From contig NZ_MRZO01000007.1 in NCBI RefSeq assembly GCF_002732165.1, positions 1 through 64,000 on the forward strand: DNA of 64,000 nucleotides, in the 5' to 3' direction. Positions 18,700-26,696 of this stretch are shown here, in pieces. Below the pieces are notes generated by a model, which did no database searches, was not told the DNA's origin, and worked only from the letters and a program-made list of their open reading frames with translations. The DNA is from Staphylococcus xylosus (GTDB lineage Bacteria; Bacillota; Bacilli; Staphylococcales; Staphylococcaceae). A program made the position numbers and the translations under genes. Each line of letters opens with the position of its first letter. Position 1 is the first letter of the stretch.

Positions 18700-19065
18700 A
18701 TGGATAAATCTCAATTTATACAAACTATGACTCAAATGTTAAAGTGGGATGGTGATGAGTATAGCCATAGAGATAAGGTGTTAAGTATTTTAAGATATTC
18801 TAAAATTGATTTTGAAAGGACAACAAGTTTTGCAAAAATATATCAATACTATAAAGACATACCAATTAGAGTGAAAATTCCATTGTTAAAAGAAGTGAAA
18901 GAAATCATAAATTCTATTGAAAAGCTAGTGAATTATATTTATCAAGAAACAGAAGAATACGATTTAAGAAATTCTATTATAAGGTCCAAATTTGTTGAAA
19001 ATGAAAAACTTGATATTGTGAGTAATACAGTATTGTATTTACTCCAAAGTATAGAAGAAAAATAA
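18700..19065 (+). CDS. Small helical protein of unknown function, possible third gene of the module
   Basis: 121 residues, mostly charged amphipathic helix, with no signal peptide or membrane segment and no motif I recognise. It begins MDKSQFIQTMTQMLKWDGDEYSHRDK and ends in QSIEEK. It lies 60 bases after the NACHT gene on the same strand, with a poor ribosome-binding site (AAAGAG about 8 bases upstream). Its AT-rich composition matches the two preceding genes, which suggests it belongs to the same transferred block. A toxin, adaptor or effector-associated helical domain are all possible. The truncated IS200 sequence begins about 20 bases later. Confidence 0.55.
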   Translation: MDKSQFIQTMTQMLKWDGDEYSHRDKVLSILRYSKIDFERTTSFAKIYQYYKDIPIRVKIPLLKEVKEIINSIEKLVNYIYQETEEYDLRNSIIRSKFVENEKLDIVSNTVLYLLQSIEEK

Positions 19066-19085
19066 TATATAATTAATATCGCTCA

Positions 19086-19433
19086 TCGTTGATAGAGATT
19101 ATACAATTACTTTGTAAATATAAAGGTGTTGAAATCATTGAAGGTCATATGATGCCTGATCATGTTCACATACTTGTAAGTATTCCACCTAAAATTAGTG
19201 TGTCGAGTTTTATGGGATATTTAAAAGGAAAAAGTGCATTGATAATATTTGATAAACATGCAAACCTTAAATATAAATTTGGAAACAGACACTTTTGGGC
19301 AGAAAGATATTATGTCAGTACCTTAGGATTAAATGAAGCAACAAAAAAATATATACAAAATCAAGAAAAGCATGATAAAGCAATAGATAAATTGAGTGTT
19401 AAAGAATATGAAGACCCTTTTAAGGGTTATTAA
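19086..19433 (+). pseudogene. tnpA: 5'-truncated IS200-family transposase TnpA
   Basis: The remaining 115 codons match the C-terminal two-thirds of Y1 transposases: GVEIIEGHMMPDHVHILVSIPPK contains the HUH motif (HVH), SVSSFMGYLKGKSALIIFDKH is the conserved centre, and AERYYVSTLG carries the catalytic tyrosine region. About the first 40 residues of a normal IS200 TnpA are missing and no good start codon is present, so it is inactive on its own. The right end of the element follows at 19434-19590. It may mark the right boundary of the island. Confidence 0.85.
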
Positions 19434-19590
19434 AGTAAGTCAAATGCCTCTTTAGAGGCTAGCAAAAGAGGGAATGGTATTTTGGCTTGGGCATTGAAAA
19501 TGAAAAAGCCAGCGTCTTTAAACGCTAGCCGGTAAAGCGGGCTTATAGCCCAAGAGCAAACCACCCGTTTTAAGGGTGGTTTTTATTTTT
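19434..19590 (+). mobile_element. Right end of a truncated IS200-like element
   Basis: After the TnpA stop there is a GC-richer stretch with several hairpins: AGCGT...ACGCT (19511-19526), GGGCTTATAGCCC and AACCACCC...GGGTGGTT (about 19559-19581). Such subterminal hairpins are what Y1 transposases recognise at IS200/IS605 right ends. The left end is missing, in keeping with the 5' truncation of tnpA. Confidence 0.6.
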
Positions 19591-19613
19591 GATTTCGCTC
19601 CTGCTCTTTTTTT
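19552..19613 (+). terminator. Terminator closing the island
   Basis: Nested hairpins: an outer 7-bp stem AAGAGCA (19552-19558) with TGCTCTT (19602-19608), an inner stem of ACCACCC with GGGTGGT, then a run of seven or more T. It would stop transcription from the island before the DUF2200 gene. Confidence 0.6.
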
Positions 19614-19926
19614 ATAATAAAAATAACCATTTTTGTTTTATATATATCAGTATGTAATCATAATGTAACTTATGGTAACCCTTATTGTTTAAGGTGATTG
19701 TTACTGCACAGACATTGATCATAGCATGCCACATTTTAAATGGACTGCATGTAAATAAAGTACCTATAAAACGACAATATATACTTACAAACTAAAATGG
19801 ATTTTAAGTAAATGGATTTATAAGTGAAAATCAAATTTATTGAAAGCAAAATATTTTTAAAATGTGCGTGTGTTTATTATGCTTATCATCAATAATGAAA
19901 TAAACTTTAAAATGGAGTTGAATCTA
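19614..19926. other. Gene-free AT-rich spacer
   Basis: About 310 bases between the IS200 right end and the DUF2200 gene. No convincing ORF, RNA or promoter pair is seen. A GTG at 19864 is in frame with the next gene but lacks a ribosome-binding site. Confidence 0.5.
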
Positions 19927-20283
19927 GTGACAAAGCCTAAAATTTATACAATGTCATTTGCTTCGATATATCCACATTTAATAAAAAAAGTTGAGAAAAA
20001 AGGTCGAACAAAAGAAGAAGCGGATGAAGTCATTCATTGGATGACAGGCTACTCGCCATCACAAATAAATCAATTAATTAAAGACGGTACAGATTATGAA
20101 ACTTTCATTAGCCAAGCACCAAAATTAAATCCAAATAGAACTAAGATAACAGGTGTAATTTGTGGTATTCGTATTGAAGAAATGGAAAATTCAATAATGA
20201 AGGAAATAAGGTATTTAGATAAAATGATCGATGAATTAGCAAAAGGAAAATCTTTGAATAAAATATTTAGAAACGACGTTTAG
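19927..20283 (+). CDS. DUF2200-family protein
   Basis: Cytosolic protein of 118 residues from GTG at 19927. The homologous part starts TKPKIYTMSFASIYPHLIKKVEKKGR and contains VIHWMTGYS, characteristic of DUF2200. Biochemical function is unknown. I chose the GTG because a GGAG lies 9 bases before it and the family begins at this residue. The frame can be extended upstream to a GTG at 19864, but that part has no site and no homology. It is followed 41 bases later by an ABC ATPase with its own GGAGGGGG site. Confidence 0.82.
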   Translation: MTKPKIYTMSFASIYPHLIKKVEKKGRTKEEADEVIHWMTGYSPSQINQLIKDGTDYETFISQAPKLNPNRTKITGVICGIRIEEMENSIMKEIRYLDKMIDELAKGKSLNKIFRNDV

Positions 20284-20324
20284 TATTCTAATATATATAA
20301 TTATGTATCGGAGGGGGATATCAT

Positions 20325-21107
20325 ATGCTTATTGATCTAAAAAATATTGCACGTAGAAAACAGGGGAAAGAAATAATAAAAAATATAAGTTGGCGTATCA
20401 ACGAAGGCGAGAAGTGGATGCTTTATGGACTTAATGGTGCAGGGAAAACGACATTGCTTAATATCTTAAATGCTTATGAACCAAATACATCTGGAGAATT
20501 GACGCTTTTTGGTATGCAACCCGGTAAAATTGGGTATTCGGCAGACGAAGTGCGCAATCAGATTGGCTTTGTGTCTAGTAGTTTAATGGAACGTTTTCAA
20601 GGCGGGGAAATCGTACGTGATGTAGTAATTAGTGGAATCTTTAAATCGATTGGTATTTTTAAAGAAGTAGAAGCCCACCATGTTGAAATGGCACGTCATT
20701 ATTTAGCGCAGATGGGTATGAGTGAATTTGAATCACAGTATTATGGTTATTTATCCACAGGTGAACGCCAAAAAGTACTTATTGCTCGGGCGTTGATGGG
20801 GAACCCTAAGTTACTTATTCTAGATGAGCCTGCTTCAGGTTTAGATTTTATTGCTCGTGAAGATTTGTTAGATGCGCTTGAACAATTATATCAACGACAA
20901 CCTGGATTATCAGTTATATATGTTACACACTTTGTTGAAGAAATTACAAAAGATATACAAAAAGGATTTTTATTAAAAGATGGTACGTGTTATAAACAAG
21001 GTGAAATAAAAAGTGTATTAGACAGCGATACATTGAGTGATTTTTTTAATCGTAGGGTGAGTGTGTTACATCAAAATGAACGTTATTCATTATTTTTAAA
21101 GCGTTAG
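20325..21107 (+). CDS. ABC transporter ATP-binding protein (YlmA-like)
   Basis: 260-residue ATPase with Walker A GLNGAGKTT (about 39-47), signature LSTGERQK (about 145), Walker B LLILDEPASGLD and the switch histidine in VTHFVEE. There is no membrane domain and no permease gene next to it. The sequence resembles Bacillus YlmA and the stand-alone MolC/ModF-like group, so the role could be import with a distant permease or a non-transport role. The substrate cannot be read from sequence. The start is well supported by GGAGGGGG. Confidence 0.85.
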   Translation: MLIDLKNIARRKQGKEIIKNISWRINEGEKWMLYGLNGAGKTTLLNILNAYEPNTSGELTLFGMQPGKIGYSADEVRNQIGFVSSSLMERFQGGEIVRDVVISGIFKSIGIFKEVEAHHVEMARHYLAQMGMSEFESQYYGYLSTGERQKVLIARALMGNPKLLILDEPASGLDFIAREDLLDALEQLYQRQPGLSVIYVTHFVEEITKDIQKGFLLKDGTCYKQGEIKSVLDSDTLSDFFNRRVSVLHQNERYSLFLKR

Positions 21108-21175
21108 TACATTGCTTAAAACTTTAGATAGTGACATAATTTAAAATGAGAATATGTGATGGAGGGCTTTTATAA

Positions 21176-22030
21176 ATGAAAAATGTTAAAGCGATATTTT
21201 TAGATATGGATGGTACGATTTTACATAAAGACAACCAAGTTAATCTGGAAACGACCGAAGTAATACATCAATTAAGGGAAAACGGATACAAAGTCTTTTT
21301 GGCTACTGGACGTGCTCATAATGAAATTCATTACTTAGTTCCGTCATCATTTGAAGTAGATGGTATTATCAGTTCAAACGGTACGTTAGGAATGATTAAT
21401 GATGAAGCATTATTTACTCATAGCTTATCGTTTACTACTGTCAATGACATTGTGAAACGTGCTCAACAACAAGAGATTTATTATGAAGTTTTTCCGTTTG
21501 AAGGTAATCGTATTGTACTTAAAGAAGATCAATCATGGGCGACTGCACTATTTGATGCAGAAACACCACCAGGTAATGTCGGTGTCTCAGAATGGACTTC
21601 TAGAAAAGCGTCACTCAAAGACAAAGTAGATTGGGCAACGGTAATTCCTGATACGACGTTTTCAAAAATATATTTATTTTCACCAAATTACGACAAAATA
21701 ACAAACTTCCGTAATCAGTTGATTGAAGAACAGCAAGATTTAAAAATTAGTGTATCTAATTCATCCCGTTATAATGCGGAGACAATGGCTTATCAAATTG
21801 ATAAGGGTACAGGTATTAAAGAAATGATAGAACATTTTGGTATCAAGCAAGAAGAAACGCTAGTCATTGGTGATAGTGATAATGATCGTGCGATGTTTGC
21901 TTTTGGTCATTATACGGTAGCTATGAAAAATGCTAGGCCAGAAATTAAAGAGCTAACTATGGATGTTACAACATATACAAATGAAGAAAACGGTGCAGCA
22001 CAGTACTTAAAAGAACATTTCTTAAAGTAA
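21176..22030 (+). CDS. HAD-superfamily phosphatase, Cof type (IIB)
   Basis: 284 residues with the HAD nucleophile motif FLDMDGTI (D11, D13), motif II in LATGRAH, a central cap domain, a conserved lysine in QIDKGTGI and motif IV GDSDNDRAM near residue 237. Members dephosphorylate sugar phosphates, nucleotides or FMN; the substrate is not predictable here. Ribosome-binding site GGAGGG about 10 bases upstream. A hairpin at 22087 ends the transcript. Confidence 0.9.
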   Translation: MKNVKAIFLDMDGTILHKDNQVNLETTEVIHQLRENGYKVFLATGRAHNEIHYLVPSSFEVDGIISSNGTLGMINDEALFTHSLSFTTVNDIVKRAQQQEIYYEVFPFEGNRIVLKEDQSWATALFDAETPPGNVGVSEWTSRKASLKDKVDWATVIPDTTFSKIYLFSPNYDKITNFRNQLIEEQQDLKISVSNSSRYNAETMAYQIDKGTGIKEMIEHFGIKQEETLVIGDSDNDRAMFAFGHYTVAMKNARPEIKELTMDVTTYTNEENGAAQYLKEHFLK

Positions 22031-22086
22031 AAGTTTTTAATATATTTTGCCTAACTGTTTATATAAATAAATTTTAAAGACAATAA

Positions 22087-22120
22087 GGAAGCCAGACATT
22101 AAAACTGTCTGACTTCCTTT
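22087..22120 (+). terminator. Terminator after the HAD gene
   Basis: GGAAG-C-CAGACA pairs with TGTCTG-A-CTTCC, then TTTC. A related hairpin (GCCAGA...TCTGGC) is at 22380-22404, just before the convergent gene's end. Confidence 0.65.
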
Positions 22121-22127
22121 CAGGATG

Positions 22128-22250
22128 TCGACATAGTCTCCGACTTTGTTGGCAGTTTTTGTGCACGCTTTCCGCGGGTACTGCCTTAGCCTGTAGTCTT
22201 CGGCTAGTGATTTTCCCGCAGGAGTCGGCCCTAACCCCTACCGGTGTTAT
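22128..22250 (+). repeat. Structured GC-rich intergenic element (Bacillales-type repeat)
   Basis: This block stands out from its AT-rich surroundings. GTGCACGCTTTCCGCGGGTA is followed, about 40 bases on, by TTTTCCCGCAGGAGTCGGCCC, so CCGCGGG pairs with CCCGCAGG. An internal hairpin TAGCC...GGCTA (22186-22206) lies between them. The same layout (GTGxACGCTTTCCGCGGG ... TTTTCCCGCAGGAGTC) is a common intergenic repeat in Bacillus genomes as I remember them. No ORF. It may be an RNA element or a mobile palindromic repeat. Confidence 0.6.
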
Positions 22251-22332
22251 ATTAACACTATTATAATAGTGTAGTTTTTATTGAATTCAACAAAATCAAC
22301 TCCTATTTGAAAATAACTCCACAAATATAAAC

Positions 22333-22404
22333 AAACCCTAGATGAACTATCACCTAGGGTTTATCTATGTTCTGAATGAAGCCAGATATTAAATAAGTCT
22401 GGCT
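22333..22404 (-). terminator. Two hairpins ending the convergent membrane-protein gene
   Basis: AAACCCTAG (22333-22341) pairs perfectly with CTAGGGTTT (22354-22362), and AGCCAGA (22380-22386) with TCTGGCT (22398-22404). On the minus strand the first is followed by TTTGTTTATATTTG. They can stop minus-strand transcripts from the gene that ends at 22469. Confidence 0.55.
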
Positions 22405-22468
22405 CACTTTAATTTTGTATGAAAGTTATTTATCAGATTGATTTAAATTGCTTTTTAAATTTTTTGCT

Positions 22469-23524
22469 TCATCTTTTTGTTTTATCTTGAAGTTGATCTG
22501 ATTTTTGATCTACGTTTGCTTTTGCTTTTTCAGTAGTATTAGTTACGCTATTGTTTACTTTTGAGTCTTGATTATCTGTAATAGTTGCGTTCTTTTTCTT
22601 ATCTTTTTTTGATTTATTATCATTAGTTGGTTCGCCATTACGGTTATAATATTGAATGATAGCTAGCGTATTAGTATAGTAAACAGCTAATCTAACAATG
22701 ATAACAATGATTTGGACAATATAAATCAAAATCGTAGCGATATTTTGAGAAATACCACCAGTTAAGATAGAAATCAATTGGCTGACTGGGCTAGCTAAGA
22801 TAATAACTATTAAGTTTAATAGTAATAAACCAATGTAGAATTTAAACCATGTTTTTTGGCCATTTTTAATGCCTTTAAATCCGCGTTTCACGGAATTCCA
22901 TGCACCATTTTTAGGCTCTTTAATAAATGCTACAGTATAGTTAATGATAATTATAGCTAATAACCAATAAATAAATGATTTAATGAAAAGCGTTAAAGTC
23001 CCAGCAATGATTTGAAACGTTAGTGAATAGCCAAGCGCGTGATCTGACTTGCTAAGTGGACCTTGTATTGCTTGATACAATTGAATGATTCCTAACTGAA
23101 GCAATTGCGCGATTAATTCTCCTAACACCAATGCGATAATGATAAACAATACCGTAATTAATGAAAGCTTTATTGCTTTTAGATATTTACCTTTTGCAAA
23201 CACTGAAAATAAATCTTTAAAATTAACCTTGTCTTTATTTAATGCTTTGTCTATAGTGTAGATAGTTCCAGCAATTAATGGATAGCCTACAAATAAAAAT
23301 ACTAGTATAGGTACAAGTATTGCAAGGACGATTCCAATTATTGGACCAACCACAGATTGTTGCATAGCCATTGACATCATTAACTTATAAATAGCTGGTT
23401 GTAATGGCATAAACGTTAAAATAGTTAAAGCAAATAATATTATAAAACTTACGATTGTAAACAGTAATACTTTAGCATTTTGGGGTTTTGCATTTTGTAA
23501 TGCTAATTTATGGAAATTAAACAA
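22469..23524 (-). CDS. Multi-pass membrane protein of unknown function
   Basis: 351 residues. After a short cytosolic start (MFNFHKLALQNAK) there are about six hydrophobic segments: about 23-45, 62-86, 115-140, 168-200, 230-255 and 262-290. Then comes a long hydrophilic Lys/Asn/Asp/Thr-rich tail (about 305-351), probably cytosolic and disordered. The layout resembles DUF975-like membrane proteins but I see no diagnostic motif, so no function is assigned. It is convergent with the HAD gene and divergent from the phosphoesterase gene at 23656. Confidence 0.75.
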   Translation of the reverse strand: MFNFHKLALQNAKPQNAKVLLFTIVSFIILFALTILTFMPLQPAIYKLMMSMAMQQSVVGPIIGIVLAILVPILVFLFVGYPLIAGTIYTIDKALNKDKVNFKDLFSVFAKGKYLKAIKLSLITVLFIIIALVLGELIAQLLQLGIIQLYQAIQGPLSKSDHALGYSLTFQIIAGTLTLFIKSFIYWLLAIIIINYTVAFIKEPKNGAWNSVKRGFKGIKNGQKTWFKFYIGLLLLNLIVIILASPVSQLISILTGGISQNIATILIYIVQIIVIIVRLAVYYTNTLAIIQYYNRNGEPTNDNKSKKDKKKNATITDNQDSKVNNSVTNTTEKAKANVDQKSDQLQDKTKR

Positions 23525-23655
23525 ATTTTAAGCACTCCTTTTTCGTCATAAGCATACGATATCAAAAATTTGAAGATTTTAAAATAAATAGGTAACAAAA
23601 TCGATATAAAATGTTAAAATGTCCTAATGAGAAAAAGTTGAAAGGAGATATCATC

Positions 23656-24387
23656 ATGAAATTTGCAATTATAACTGATGTTCATGGTAATTTTGATGCA
23701 TTAGAAACTGTTTTGGATGATATTGATAGAAGAGAAGATATCAACAAAATATTTAATCTAGGTGATAATATTGGTGTTGGACATGAAACGAATAAAGTAC
23801 TTGATGAAATCTTTGATAGAGATGATATGGAAATCATTGCAGGTAATCATGATGAAGCGGTAATGTCAATTGTAAATGGTACACCTTATCCTGAAGACTT
23901 AAAAGATAAATTCTATGAACATCATCAATGGATAGAGAGTCATTTAGATGAAGATTACTATGACAGATTAAATGAGTTACCTCGTATTATTGAGAAAACA
24001 TTTTGTAATAAGAAAGTATTATTTATTCATTATGAAATTCCTAATGACCAATTAAATACGCCAATTGATGGGCAACCATTCAGCCCAATTGTTGAACCAA
24101 ACGAAGAAAATATGAAAGCACTTTTTGAAGATAAAGATGCCAATTTAATTATCTTTGGACATAATCATACGGTGCACTTATTTGACGATAAATCAACAGT
24201 TTATTTCAATCCTGGTTCTGTTGGTTTAAATAATGGCGCGTATGCAGTTTATGGAATCGTAACAGTAGATGAAAATGAATTTTCGTTTGAACGTGTGAAA
24301 GTACCATACGATAATGAAGAATTTATTAGAGGGTTTGATGAGAAGCAAGTTCCTGCTAAAAAACTTATTTTTGATAAATTTTTATAA
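23656..24387 (+). CDS. Metallophosphoesterase
   Basis: 243-residue calcineurin-like phosphoesterase with all metal motifs: DVHGN (D8, H10), GDNIG, GNHDEA and GHNHT near the C-terminus. Such enzymes hydrolyse phosphomono- or diesters, including diadenosine polyphosphates; the substrate is not defined here. The frame is open upstream to 23611, but the ATG at 23656 has an AAAGGAGAT site 6 bases before it and begins exactly at the fold (MKFAIITDVHG). Confidence 0.88.
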   Translation: MKFAIITDVHGNFDALETVLDDIDRREDINKIFNLGDNIGVGHETNKVLDEIFDRDDMEIIAGNHDEAVMSIVNGTPYPEDLKDKFYEHHQWIESHLDEDYYDRLNELPRIIEKTFCNKKVLFIHYEIPNDQLNTPIDGQPFSPIVEPNEENMKALFEDKDANLIIFGHNHTVHLFDDKSTVYFNPGSVGLNNGAYAVYGIVTVDENEFSFERVKVPYDNEEFIRGFDEKQVPAKKLIFDKFL

Positions 24388-24399
24388 TAATGGTTATGA

Positions 24400-24487
24400 A
24401 AAAAGCTGATAGTTATATCCTAAGTATGTATTCCTCAAAGTCTTAACTTTGAGAGGAAAGAGAACTTATGGAAACTATCAGCTTTTT
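24400..24487. terminator. Composite bidirectional terminator (phosphoesterase / czrB)
   Basis: An outer perfect 15-bp inverted repeat, AAAAAGCTGATAGTT (24400-24414) with its complement at 24473-24487, encloses a second hairpin, CTCAAAGT...ACTTTGAG (24434-24452). A runs on the left and T runs on the right allow termination in both directions between convergent genes. Eighty-eight bases is long for a simple terminator. Confidence 0.75.
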
Positions 24488-24506
24488 ATTGTTATATGAT
24501 TAATAA

Positions 24507-25472
24507 TTAATGGCTATGTGCATGATGATGAGACTTTGATGTATCATGTGCTGAACATAGTGTGTCATTATCGTGTTTATGATTAATTGTTTCTAGTTGA
24601 ATAGTCATGTGCTGAATGTTCAAGTGTTGGAGCTTGTGTTCTAGTTTATCTAGTAAATTTTCACACTGTTCGACAGACATATCGCTAGGAACAACAGCAT
24701 GACAACTCAATGCATTCATTTCATTAGAAATAGTCCATATATGACAGTCATGTACATTTTCAATTTCGTTTTCTTCAGTAATCGAAGAAATGACTTCATT
24801 CATATTAACATCAGATGGCGTGCCCTCCATTAATATATTCAAAGAAGATTTTGTTATACCTAAGCTACTTTTTATTATAAGAATAGAGACAATAATACTT
24901 GCAATAGGGTCTGCAATCGTTAAATTTAAAGTCCATATGAGTATAGCAGCAGTGATTGCGCCTACAGAACCTAATAAATCACCCATTACATGTAGGAAGG
25001 CGCCACGCATATTAATATTATTTGAAGTGTCACCGCCCTTAAACATCAATAAAGCGACAATGATATTAACGATAAGCCCAATTACGCTTATTACAAACAT
25101 CTCTGTTGACTTGACGTCTTCCGGATTGAAGAAACGACCAATCGCTTCTACTATGATAACAATGCCGATAATAAAGAGTGTTACACCGTTAAATAATGCA
25201 GCTAAAATCTCAAATCTCTTGTAGCCAAAAGTTTTACTTTTGGTAGCATTTTTTTCAGCATAGATAAAAGCAACTAAGGCAACGCCCAAAGAAATTGTAT
25301 CGCTAAACATGTGTAAACCATCAGATAATAGCGCCAAGCTATTTGATATAAATCCTCCAATAATTTCTACAATCATAAAGAGTCCAATAATTAGAAAACT
25401 GATAAGTAATATTTTTTTATTATTTGTGTGTACATGACCATGTGCATGATCGTGACCGTGATGTCCAGACAT
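24507..25472 (-). CDS. czrB: Zinc (cation) efflux protein CzrB, CDF family
   Basis: Cation diffusion facilitator of 321 residues that exports Zn(II), and probably Co(II), using proton antiport. It has a His-rich N-terminus (MSGHHGHDHAHGHVH), six membrane helices between about residues 20 and 205 with the HD pair in LSDGLHMFSD, a cytosolic C-terminal domain (about 210-295) and a second His-rich tail (HHHAHSH). Downstream of the regulator czrA with a 20-base gap, on the same strand, so it is induced when CzrA binds zinc. Confidence 0.94.
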   Translation of the reverse strand: MSGHHGHDHAHGHVHTNNKKILLISFLIIGLFMIVEIIGGFISNSLALLSDGLHMFSDTISLGVALVAFIYAEKNATKSKTFGYKRFEILAALFNGVTLFIIGIVIIVEAIGRFFNPEDVKSTEMFVISVIGLIVNIIVALLMFKGGDTSNNINMRGAFLHVMGDLLGSVGAITAAILIWTLNLTIADPIASIIVSILIIKSSLGITKSSLNILMEGTPSDVNMNEVISSITEENEIENVHDCHIWTISNEMNALSCHAVVPSDMSVEQCENLLDKLEHKLQHLNIQHMTIQLETINHKHDNDTLCSAHDTSKSHHHAHSH

Positions 25473-25492
25473 ATTTAGCGTCCACCTTTCAA

Positions 25493-25792
25493 TTATTGTT
25501 TATGACTAGCATGATGAATTGCTTGCTTAAGTAATGTTGTAACATGTGTATCATCTATTGTATAAATCATAGATTGTCCATCTCGATTTCCTTTGACCAA
25601 ATGGGCTTGTTTAAGTATACGTAATTGGTGAGAAACGTTAGATTGACTTAAATCTAATGCATGTGCAATATGACCGACACTACTTTCACCTTGAATTAAT
25701 AAATGCATTATACGTAGACGATTGCCATCACTAAGTGCCTTGAAAATATCCGTTACTTGCTCAATCGTTTGTTCGTTAAATGAATCTTCCAA
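25493..25792 (-). CDS. czrA: Zinc-responsive repressor CzrA (ArsR/SmtB family)
   Basis: 99-residue winged-helix repressor. The recognition helix is in DLSQSNVSHQLRILK, and the alpha-5 zinc site is visible as D84, H86 and the C-terminal histidines H96/H97 in DDTHVTTLLKQAIHHASHK. Zinc binding releases the operator. It is the first gene of czrA-czrB and is preceded by a long palindrome at 25824-25849 that fits the CzrA operator. Confidence 0.94.
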   Translation of the reverse strand: MEDSFNEQTIEQVTDIFKALSDGNRLRIMHLLIQGESSVGHIAHALDLSQSNVSHQLRILKQAHLVKGNRDGQSMIYTIDDTHVTTLLKQAIHHASHKQ

Positions 25793-25823
25793 AATGAAGC
25801 CCTCATTTCTAATTATTGATTTT

Positions 25824-25849
25824 AATATATGAATATATGTTCATATATT
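25824..25849 (-). promoter_or_regulatory. CzrA operator
   Basis: Perfect 10-bp arms AATATATGAA and TTCATATATT separated by 6 bases, the TGAA-N6-TTCA layout known for CzrA/SmtB sites. It is 32 bases upstream of czrA, where it would cover the promoter. Confidence 0.8.
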
Positions 25850-25950
25850 AATTTATTTTTTAGAAAATGTCAAAGACAAACAGATTTCGTTTCAAAATTA
25901 AGTAAAAGTGGTAAAGTCTAATTAATAATTTTTTAAGGAGGCTATAAAAT

Positions 25951-26607
25951 ATGAGTACATTAGTTATTGGAGCAAATGGTGGCGTAGGTCAATATTTGGT
26001 TAAACAATTAAAAGAACGTGGAGAATCATTTACAGCAGGTGTTAGAAAAGAATCTCAAGTTGAAGCTTTAACCTCAGAAGGTGTTGAAGCAATTTTAATC
26101 GATGTGGAAGCAGACGATATTGATACTTTAACAGAAAAAATTAATGGCTTTGACAAAGTTGTATTTTCAGTTGGTTCTGGAGGTAGCACTGGTGCAGACA
26201 AGACAATTAGTGTTGATTTAGATGGTGCAATTAAATCAATCAAAGCGAGTGAAGCGAATAATGTTAAACAATATGTAATGGTCTCAACTTATGATTCAAG
26301 AAGACAAGCCTTTGATGCAAGCGGTGATTTGAAACCTTACACGATTGCAAAACACTATGCTGATGAGTATTTAAAACAAGCAAATATCGACTATACTATT
26401 GTACACCCTGGTGGTTTAACAGATGATCCTGCCACAGATAAAATAGAAGTTGGTGCATTCTTCGAAGGTAGAGGAACGATTCCTCGTGAAGATGTGGCTT
26501 CTGTTATTAGAGAAGTATTAACTAGTGATAATCTTTTAAATACAGAATTCCAAATTATTAGTGGGGATGCCTCCGTATCTGATGCATTAGCAAATTTTAA
26601 TAAATAA
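25951..26607 (+). CDS. NAD(P)-binding oxidoreductase, atypical SDR
   Basis: 218 residues starting STLVIGANGGVGQYLVKQLK, the GxxGxxG dinucleotide site of NmrA/YwnB-like short-chain dehydrogenases. Further features are VMVSTYDSR (active-site region), YTIAKHYADEYLK with the YxxxK pair, and VHPGGLTDD. The specific substrate is unknown. Relatives are redox-sensing or quinone-related. AAGGAGG precedes the ATG. It is divergent from czrA, sharing the intergenic region that holds the CzrA palindrome. Confidence 0.85.
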   Translation: MSTLVIGANGGVGQYLVKQLKERGESFTAGVRKESQVEALTSEGVEAILIDVEADDIDTLTEKINGFDKVVFSVGSGGSTGADKTISVDLDGAIKSIKASEANNVKQYVMVSTYDSRRQAFDASGDLKPYTIAKHYADEYLKQANIDYTIVHPGGLTDDPATDKIEVGAFFEGRGTIPREDVASVIREVLTSDNLLNTEFQIISGDASVSDALANFNK

Positions 26608-26696
26608 TCAAAACATAAGTAACTTAAAGATAGCCAAAGTGTTATTAATACAAAAAGAAGCGACTGTTAAATGATTGCTAAAGCTACTGATTGCAA

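Noticed and set aside
24790..25224. 144-codon plus-strand ORF
   Set aside because: Antisense to the membrane part of czrB, with no ribosome-binding site.
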